The notes below the pieces were generated by a model. That model had not been told where the DNA came from, ran no database searches, and saw only the letters and a program-made list of their open reading frames with translations. From Flavobacteriales bacterium (GTDB taxonomy: Bacteria > Bacteroidota > Bacteroidia > Flavobacteriales > Flavobacteriaceae): a stretch of DNA of 12,471 nucleotides. This document shows, in pieces, positions 7,103-12,471 of this stretch. Numbering within the stretch: position 1 is the stretch's first letter; each line of letters begins with the position of its first letter. Position numbers and translations under genes: made by a program. The stretch covers positions 1 through 12,471 of the forward strand of contig QIIH01000444.1 of the NCBI GenBank assembly GCA_003229235.1, written 5' to 3'.

Positions 7103-7857
7103 AACAAATCTATGCTCAACGCCTTAAGCTTTGATTCAATTTTGGTGATTCTGTAACTCAAATAAAAATACGTGTCACTTACATTCTTCTTTTTAGGCTT
7201 CATTAAAGAACCATCGATCAAGATATTAATATCGACAAAATCTAAATCCAAAGTTAGTTTATTATTCAAATATACTAGTACTTGTTCAGATTGCCCTTTG
7301 ATTTGGTCAATGCCCATAATAGCAGAAGTCTCTTGATGCTTCTCGAAATATTGTATTGCCAGAAGGTTGTAAAAACGCCACACTTGGTATGCCTGCGCTT
7401 TTGTAATTTTAAAATACGGATGAGTTGCTTTTTTACTTCGCCGTATTAATGAATCAACAACCTCATGAGCTGGACGCCAAACAAAAATTGTTTTCATCTT
7501 AGGTAATACATCTAGCCATTGCTCTAAAAAAAGTATAGTTCTTGGGTCTTTCCAGCCCCAATTGTCAATATTTTTTCTTGCATCTATTAGCTCATTTGCA
7601 CGATGTTTGAATGTACTTGAATCATACTGCTTGAGCTTTTTGTAAATAATCCAACCACAACTACTAGGATCTAGCGCGAGCATGCGTTCTGAGTGAAAAT
7701 CTACAAAATCTTTGTCTTCAAAATGCCCATGCGGATTCCCTACTGCAGCATTGATAAGATCTCCATTGTCAATTTGTAAGCCACATTGCTGGAGCCAACT
7801 GGCGGTAAGAGAGGTTCCAGATCTATGCATGCCCGTTATGCAAACTACATTACTCAT
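7099..7857 (-). CDS. Sulfotransferase-like protein (GMHRSGTS type)
   Basis: 252 residues. The N-terminal P-loop-like sulfate-binding motif is ITGMHRSGTSLTASWL (7-22), with R12, S13, T15 and S16. NPHGHFEDKDFV (41-52), the GWKDPRT segment (101-107) and FVWRPAHEVVDSLIRR (125-140), with R128 and S136 as 3'-phosphate-binding residues, complete the pattern of bacterial sulfotransferases often found in polysaccharide clusters. PAPS-dependent sulfation of a sugar is the best inference, but this subfamily is poorly characterised. The C-terminal 40 residues are lysine-rich and not conserved to my eye. The gene begins in a TAATG junction (1-base overlap with the GT-MT-MT stop) and ends in a 4-base ATGA overlap with the methyltransferase gene, so it is tightly coupled to both. 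No signal peptide. Confidence 0.82.
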   Translation of the reverse strand: MSNVVCITGMHRSGTSLTASWLQQCGLQIDNGDLINAAVGNPHGHFEDKDFVDFHSERMLALDPSSCGWIIYKKLKQYDSSTFKHRANELIDARKNIDNWGWKDPRTILFLEQWLDVLPKMKTIFVWRPAHEVVDSLIRRSKKATHPYFKITKAQAYQVWRFYNLLAIQYFEKHQETSAIMGIDQIKGQSEQVLVYLNNKLTLDLDFVDINILIDGSLMKPKKKNVSDTYFYLSYRITKIESKLKALSIDLL

Positions 7858-9995
7858 TAGCTCAAGAATCGTTTAAACCAAGACAGATTTTTAAAAATCG
7901 CTTTTACATAATAAACATCGGTCCTTGAATTGTGAATGTTTCGCTGAACCTCTTCGCTATCTATAATAAATCCTGCCCTTTTAAGCTCTTTTTTAAAGGT
8001 TTTGATAGTCCCGTGTTCTTTGTGTGGCTCTACTTGTATATTTTCAGATAAATTCCAAAACAAATCCGTGTTGGGAACCAAATCGATTGTCAGTAGCAAG
8101 ACGCCATCTTCCTTGAGTAGTTTGGCTGCATTATTTATGACTTTCATTCTATTAACACGGGGAATATGCTCGATAACAGAAATAGAATAAACTACATCTA
8201 AAGAATCGGCATTTTTAAAAGTCAAAAAATCTACATTATATGATTCGATCTTAGCATCTACAATGGAATAGTCTAAAAAGCCCCATTCGTTCCAATCACT
8301 CTTTTGTTGTTCTAAGCGTTGCGTTGGGTGAGAATCGACGGTAATTACTTTTAATCCCTGTTGTGTTAAACATATAGGTAAGGGACACACTCCAGCGCCA
8401 ATGTCTAATACTTTGCCTTGGGTTTTACCTTCTAATTGCTGGAGCAACCAGCTATACTCAAAGACTCTTGGATAATGCGCGGTATAAAACCCAAGTTCTT
8501 TACGAGAAACATCTACTAAATACTGCAACAAATCGGGCCTTGAAACCTGTGAATATGCCAAATTGAGTTCTTCTGAATCGATATCTCGCTCGTGTGTCTT
8601 CTCATGTTTTGTAGCAACAACAACAGATACATCACGATAACTTCCCATAATTCCGATTTCATTAAACTTATTATAGGCATTAATCTCTTCAAAAATACTA
8701 TTGTAAAAATAGGTTATACTCGACCTAAAATCTGGCGAACTGTTGTAAGCCCCTACAATTAAACGATTATTAGTTTTGTTAACCATAGCTGCAACCATCG
8801 CTTTAAAATCTTTCTCAGCACTTTGATGAATTAACACATCATAGCACATTACAACATCTGCATTCGAAATTTGAGCATCTGTTATTTTAGCCACTTTAAA
8901 CTGCCAGTCTGGTCGCTTTTGAGCGCAAATTTTTACAGACTCCTGAGATAAATCGAGCCCTAAGTAGTTTTTAAAGGCAAAATCCTTTGTCAATTCTAAA
9001 TCGCCACAACCTACGTCTACAAAAGAACTTAGTGCTAGCCCGTAAGTGCTGTACTTTATAAGCTGTTTTTTATACGACAAAATCTCGCCTCTGGACCCTA
9101 CTCCACTCCCCAATTCTGGGTAACGGGCATAGCGTAAATCCCAAAACATACTATTGTTTAAAGAAACTTCTAAGCTTTTACCTATCATATCGTTAATTGT
9201 ATCGATAACGGCATCAACCTTAGGTAACCCAACACGTTTAAGTCGCATATGTTCGTCTAGCAAGTCGTGATAGTGAATCAATACTGGCGAAACATCCGGC
9301 AAGAGTTGAGCCGATACGTGTGATGGAAAATTATAATCTATTGGCAACGGACTCACATCTATTTGCAGTTCGCGCATGGCTAATGCAAATCCGATCTGAT
9401 CTGCATGCTTTTTAAAAGGTTCTGTAAACAATTCAGCCTTTTCTATGCACCATATAGCTTTTTGCTTCCATTGAGGTGCTAGTTTCTTTAAAAATCGAGA
9501 CTCGATTACATAAAGACCTCCATTGCAGTTGTTCTGCTCGGTTTGCGAATCTTCGCCGAGTGGGAAAGAAGCAGCTACCCCATGAAAGTCTAGTCCAGCT
9601 TCTTTAAAAATCGATATAAGAATCGTACTTGGTGGGCTTGGGAAATCTACAATCTTGGCATATGCTTTGGCATTACCGACAACCTTTAAAGGACTCGCTA
9701 AGGCTGTATCACAATCCATCAGACAAACATAATTGTAGTTGTCTTTATGTATAAATGTATCAAGCTGAACCAGTTTATTACAGTATTTATTGCGCTCGTC
9801 AAAAGTGATACACATAACTATTTGCACTCCAACCGATTGTAAAAACTCATGATAAGCCTCTGGCAATTGTCCAATGATATGTACAAAAATACAATCTGGT
9901 GTAACATCTTGATGCAGCAAGCTTTGAATCCATATATACTGTTGGGCCGCCATTAGGGGCGTGTATTCTAGGACGCTGGAGTAATATATCTTCAT
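7857..9995 (-). CDS. Tri-domain fusion: GT-A glycosyltransferase + two methyltransferase domains
   Basis: 712 residues with three catalytic modules. Residues 1 to about 270 look like a GT-A glycosyltransferase related to GT8-like proteins: YVCLMDCDTALASPL (89-103) holds the DXD (D94, D96), then NNCNGGLYVIESRF (155-168), KHADQIGFALAM (196-207) and LIHYHD (239-244), which may supply a metal-binding histidine. Residues about 280-465 form a class I methyltransferase: FVDVGCGDLELT (325-336), YLGLDLS (344-350, acidic D348) and VVMCYDVLIHQS (381-392). Residues about 475-712 form a second one: VLDIGAGVCPLP (529-540), VDSHP (553-557) and VYSISVIEHIPR (602-613). Each domain keeps its key SAM-binding glycines. 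The gene overlaps both neighbours (4 bases upstream, 1 base downstream). A role in adding and then methylating a terminal sugar is attractive but unproven. Confidence 0.85.
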   Translation of the reverse strand: MKIYYSSVLEYTPLMAAQQYIWIQSLLHQDVTPDCIFVHIIGQLPEAYHEFLQSVGVQIVMCITFDERNKYCNKLVQLDTFIHKDNYNYVCLMDCDTALASPLKVVGNAKAYAKIVDFPSPPSTILISIFKEAGLDFHGVAASFPLGEDSQTEQNNCNGGLYVIESRFLKKLAPQWKQKAIWCIEKAELFTEPFKKHADQIGFALAMRELQIDVSPLPIDYNFPSHVSAQLLPDVSPVLIHYHDLLDEHMRLKRVGLPKVDAVIDTINDMIGKSLEVSLNNSMFWDLRYARYPELGSGVGSRGEILSYKKQLIKYSTYGLALSSFVDVGCGDLELTKDFAFKNYLGLDLSQESVKICAQKRPDWQFKVAKITDAQISNADVVMCYDVLIHQSAEKDFKAMVAAMVNKTNNRLIVGAYNSSPDFRSSITYFYNSIFEEINAYNKFNEIGIMGSYRDVSVVVATKHEKTHERDIDSEELNLAYSQVSRPDLLQYLVDVSRKELGFYTAHYPRVFEYSWLLQQLEGKTQGKVLDIGAGVCPLPICLTQQGLKVITVDSHPTQRLEQQKSDWNEWGFLDYSIVDAKIESYNVDFLTFKNADSLDVVYSISVIEHIPRVNRMKVINNAAKLLKEDGVLLLTIDLVPNTDLFWNLSENIQVEPHKEHGTIKTFKKELKRAGFIIDSEEVQRNIHNSRTDVYYVKAIFKNLSWFKRFLS

Positions 9996-11023
9996 TTTGA
10001 ATTATTAGATTGATTCTTCCAAATTGATTCAGCTAAAGTATTAATCTGATCCTTTGTTAAATCTGACTGCACTCTACTTTCTGTATATATTTTTGAATCT
10101 TCGTTATCGAACCAAGAAGTGTTTCCATCAAAAAACAAATCGGAGATATCTTTGTTATGCTGGTAGTAATCGTGCATTAATTTACGAGCACTTTTAATAG
10201 ATATCGATGGTGAATAAACTGGACTCTCGATTTGAGATTCTACAATAGAAACCAAATCGTTATTTTTTTGAGATGTTGATTTATCAATTCCCCTTAAATT
10301 TAACACTTTCATTATTTCTAACCCTTGCAAACTAAGTCTAGGATTTGATTTTTTTGAAAACGAGAAATTAGTGTTCATTTTTACGCCAATCGTTGAACAG
10401 AAATCTTCTCTTAAGTGCATGCTATCGTATGCCTTAACAATTAAACTACCTTTTCCAAAGACGTTTAAAAAATGAGCTAATACACCTTGAAAATCAAACA
10501 AGTATGTTTTTTCGGCTATAAACTTTTCGATAGATTTTGAATAGAGTGAGTGAAAATTATGTGTTTTTATATACTGATTATATTGAGAATCGGCATATTC
10601 GTCCTGCCTTCTCACAAAAGCAACTATTTTAAACTCCGCCGAAACATCGCTCATTAATTTTTTAAATTGTGTAACTACTGATTTGTCAAGAAAATGATTT
10701 GTTGCAAGCAGCGCAAAGGCTTCGCTAGAAATAACAATCTTACTTTCCTTGCAGGTGCGAATTTCGTCCACTAATTCTAGGTAAAGCAATTCTCTTGTTA
10801 CAGGCAAGGTATGATGAATATAGGGCGGAATTTGATCCATCAGGCAAAAAGCCAGATAATTCATTGCCTTATGATTAACTTCAGAAAATCTGACATCTTG
10901 TTTTTTAAGAATATCGTTGTTATCTATTAAAAAATGTTGAATCGCAGTCGTGCCCGTTTTCATAAAACCGATATGAACAAAAACCGTTTTTTTATTCTTT
11001 TTTCGATTTTTAAATAGTATCAT
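9992..11023 (-). CDS. Sulfotransferase-like protein (HIGFMKTGTT type)
   Basis: 343 residues. After a basic N-terminus (FKNRKKNKK, 4-12) comes VFVHIGFMKTGTTAIQHFL (14-32), the 5'-phosphosulfate-binding loop with K22, T23, T25 and T26. ISSEAF (98-103) and AFVRRQDEYADSQYNQYIK (135-153), which offers R138/R139 and S146 for the 3'-phosphate, match a family of bacterial sulfotransferase-like proteins common in capsule and O-antigen loci. The C-terminal 120 residues carry no motif I recognise. PAPS-dependent sulfation of the glycan is the likely role, not shown experimentally for this group as far as I know. The ATG lies within the last codons of wzt (14-base overlap), and the end overlaps the GT-MT-MT gene by 4 bases, making it the first gene after the transporter. 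Confidence 0.8.
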   Translation of the reverse strand: MILFKNRKKNKKTVFVHIGFMKTGTTAIQHFLIDNNDILKKQDVRFSEVNHKAMNYLAFCLMDQIPPYIHHTLPVTRELLYLELVDEIRTCKESKIVISSEAFALLATNHFLDKSVVTQFKKLMSDVSAEFKIVAFVRRQDEYADSQYNQYIKTHNFHSLYSKSIEKFIAEKTYLFDFQGVLAHFLNVFGKGSLIVKAYDSMHLREDFCSTIGVKMNTNFSFSKKSNPRLSLQGLEIMKVLNLRGIDKSTSQKNNDLVSIVESQIESPVYSPSISIKSARKLMHDYYQHNKDISDLFFDGNTSWFDNEDSKIYTESRVQSDLTKDQINTLAESIWKNQSNNSK

Positions 11024-12245
11024 CCTCGTTTAGTTTTGTCTCTTTCCAACTCCCTAAAAACTGTACAGGTCCTACGGCCGTTGTCACACCTATAATCTTT
11101 ACAATTCCAATATTAGTATTGTGGTAGTAAATTTTTCCTCGACTACCAGATGCAAGTACTTCGTTTAAAGAAACCGAAATTATATAATTACCTGCCCCTA
11201 AATTCAACTTTTCAATCTCCGACGAAATAACAACACTACCCGTCTTATTAAAAGTGATTCCTTCTATATATGAGAATAAATTGGCAACGATTTTTGTTTC
11301 TGAATCTATAAATGCATAGCTAACAAAATAGTTCGAAACTGTTTCTTTTACAGCTAAGGATAGCTTTAAGCTAATGGCACTATTAAAACTTAAATCGACG
11401 ACCTCTAATGGATTGCAATCATTGATTTTAAAATCAACTAAGTCTATATCCATATTCCCAGAAATGATTCGATCTCCAGTTAGATCACCTACCGCATTAT
11501 AATACAAATCAAAGCCGTCAGAAATGTTCGGGGTGTCAATTAACAATTTACCAGATTCCATCATAATAACTCTATTACAAGTTCTGGCTATTTGAGGCAT
11601 ATTATGAGAAACTATTATTGTGGTACAAGTTGGAAGCATTTTACCAATTTTATTTAGGCATTTTGCTCTAAACCCAATATCTCCTACCGCCAAAACCTCA
11701 TCAATGATCAAAATATCTGGCTCCATTTGAGCCGCAACAGCAAATCCAAGGCGCACCTTCATACCAGAACTATAGTGCTGTACGGGCATGTCGATAAATT
11801 CTTTTAGCTCGGCAAACTCGATAATGGCATCTAGCTTTTTACTAATTTCACTTTTGTTAAACCCTAAAACAGCACCATTATTATAAATATTTTCTCGGCC
11901 TGTTAATATAGGATTAAATCCTGCTCCAAGCTCAATAAGGGCACCAACCCGTCCATGCATGGTTATGTAACCTTGGTCTGGTCTAATTAAACCATTAAGC
12001 ATTTTTAATAAGGTAGATTTTCCCGCCCCATTGTGTCCAATAAGCCCGAGACATTCACCTCTCCTAAGCTCAAAACTTACATCTTTTACTGCCCAAAATT
12101 CTTTGGGCCTCAGGCTGCTTGAGTCTCCCTTTTTAAACACATTAGTAAATAAATCTTGCAAACCGTACTTTAAGCCCGTTTTAAGGTCTTTGCAGAATTT
12201 TTTAGAAACCTGATCTACCGATATTAAAACTTCTCCCTTTTCCAT
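11010..12245 (-). CDS. wzt: Polysaccharide ABC exporter ATPase with C-terminal carbohydrate-binding domain (Wzt)
   Basis: 411 residues, longer than a bare ATPase. Residues 1 to about 245 are the nucleotide-binding domain: Walker A GHNGAGKST (70-78), IELGAGF in the Q-loop region (104-110), ABC signature YSSGMKVRLGFA (158-169), Walker B ILIIDE (178-183), D-loop region VLAVGD (184-189) and switch histidine H214 in IVSHNM. The pre-Walker segment about 20-50 is the extended insert typical of Wzt/TagH proteins. Residues about 265-400 form a beta-rich extension in the position of the Wzt_C domain, which in E. coli O8/O9a recognises the modified non-reducing end of the O-antigen. With Wzm it exports the completed glycan across the inner membrane. 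It starts 2 bases after the wzm stop, and its end overlaps the next gene by 14 bases. Confidence 0.94.
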   Translation of the reverse strand: MEKGEVLISVDQVSKKFCKDLKTGLKYGLQDLFTNVFKKGDSSSLRPKEFWAVKDVSFELRRGECLGLIGHNGAGKSTLLKMLNGLIRPDQGYITMHGRVGALIELGAGFNPILTGRENIYNNGAVLGFNKSEISKKLDAIIEFAELKEFIDMPVQHYSSGMKVRLGFAVAAQMEPDILIIDEVLAVGDIGFRAKCLNKIGKMLPTCTTIIVSHNMPQIARTCNRVIMMESGKLLIDTPNISDGFDLYYNAVGDLTGDRIISGNMDIDLVDFKINDCNPLEVVDLSFNSAISLKLSLAVKETVSNYFVSYAFIDSETKIVANLFSYIEGITFNKTGSVVISSEIEKLNLGAGNYIISVSLNEVLASGSRGKIYYHNTNIGIVKIIGVTTAVGPVQFLGSWKETKLNEDDTI

Positions 12246-12247
12246 AT

Positions 12248-12471
12248 CTATGCACTACTGCGTTCTACAATGATTGGTATTGACACTCGATAAAAAATTA
12301 GTGCCAGTAAAAAAAGTGGTACACAACAACCCAAAACAATTAGATAATAATTTAGATTGTTGCCTGGAGTTCCTACCAACGTATCTCTTGCCATAAGAAT
12401 TATTGGTGTAAATGGATTAACATCCATAATGGTTTTCATAAGTCCTTCTGTCGGAACTGTATATACCACAG
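12248..12471 (-). CDS. wzm: ABC-2 type polysaccharide export permease (Wzm), C-terminal fragment
   Basis: The last 73 codons are visible; the N-terminus lies beyond the right edge. The fragment ends with the typical tail of Wzm/TagG/KpsM permeases: a loop carrying DVNPFTPIILMARDTLVG (12419-12366), then a hydrophobic stretch of about 20 residues (LIVLGCCVPLFLLALIFY) forming the last membrane helix, and a short basic and polar C-terminus ending in ERSSA. The GTG at 12469 is an internal valine codon and not a start, because a functional permease needs about 180 more residues upstream. Pairing with wzt 2 bases downstream supports the call. The operon promoter presumably lies outside the window. 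Confidence 0.88.
   Translation of the reverse strand, partial: VVYTVPTEGLMKTIMDVNPFTPIILMARDTLVGTPGNNLNYYLIVLGCCVPLFLLALIFYRVSIPIIVERSSA

Noticed and set aside
8002..8190. Plus-strand open frame inside the second methyltransferase domain of the fusion
   Set aside because: It lies wholly antisense to conserved methyltransferase motifs and shows no independent evidence.
12469..12469. GTG near the right edge as the start of a small 73-residue membrane protein
   Set aside because: The sequence is the C-terminal end of a Wzm permease whose frame continues past the edge, so the GTG is an internal codon.

Overview
This window is part of a surface-polysaccharide gene cluster (O-antigen or capsule) of the ABC-transporter type. 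It most likely comes from a member of the Bacteroidota, probably a flavobacterium. That placement is inferred from the AT-rich sequence, the scarcity of strong Shine-Dalgarno sites, one weak TAnnTTTG-like promoter element, and the style of the Wzt and glycosyltransferase proteins. No rRNA, tRNA, CRISPR array, transposase or integrase is visible. No gene-free stretch exceeds about 130 bases.

Layout. Almost everything is on the minus strand, so transcription runs from right to left. At the right edge is the C-terminal end of an ABC-2 permease (wzm, cut by the window edge). It is followed by wzt, the ATPase, which carries a C-terminal extension of the kind that binds the polysaccharide. Next comes a tightly packed block: a KTGTT-type sulfotransferase-like protein, a 712-residue fusion of a glycosyltransferase with two methyltransferase domains, a second sulfotransferase-like protein of a different subfamily, a methyltransferase with a cysteine-rich N-terminus, and a WbsX-family protein. 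From wzm to the WbsX gene, neighbours overlap or sit within 2 bases of each other. Then follow a GT2, a GT4 and another GT2 glycosyltransferase with slightly larger gaps; the last of these seems to start with TTG.

The minus-strand run is interrupted by one plus-strand gene (1459-2130), a third sulfotransferase-like protein of yet another subfamily. Its stop codon lies 6 bases from the convergent GT2 stop. A 127-base divergent intergenic region separates it from a further GT2 gene, which is followed by the N-terminal part of a GT32-type glycosyltransferase running off the left edge.

How the genes may work together (inference). Five conventional glycosyltransferases, the WbsX protein and the glycosyltransferase domain of the fusion would assemble a complex glycan on a lipid carrier at the cytoplasmic face. 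Methyltransferases and sulfotransferases would decorate it, and Wzm/Wzt would export it. No Wzx flippase or Wzy polymerase is seen, in keeping with the ABC route. The most interesting points are the GT-MT-MT fusion close to a carbohydrate-binding Wzt, which could supply a terminal mark recognised at export, and three dissimilar sulfotransferase-like proteins in one locus, which suggests a sulfated polysaccharide.
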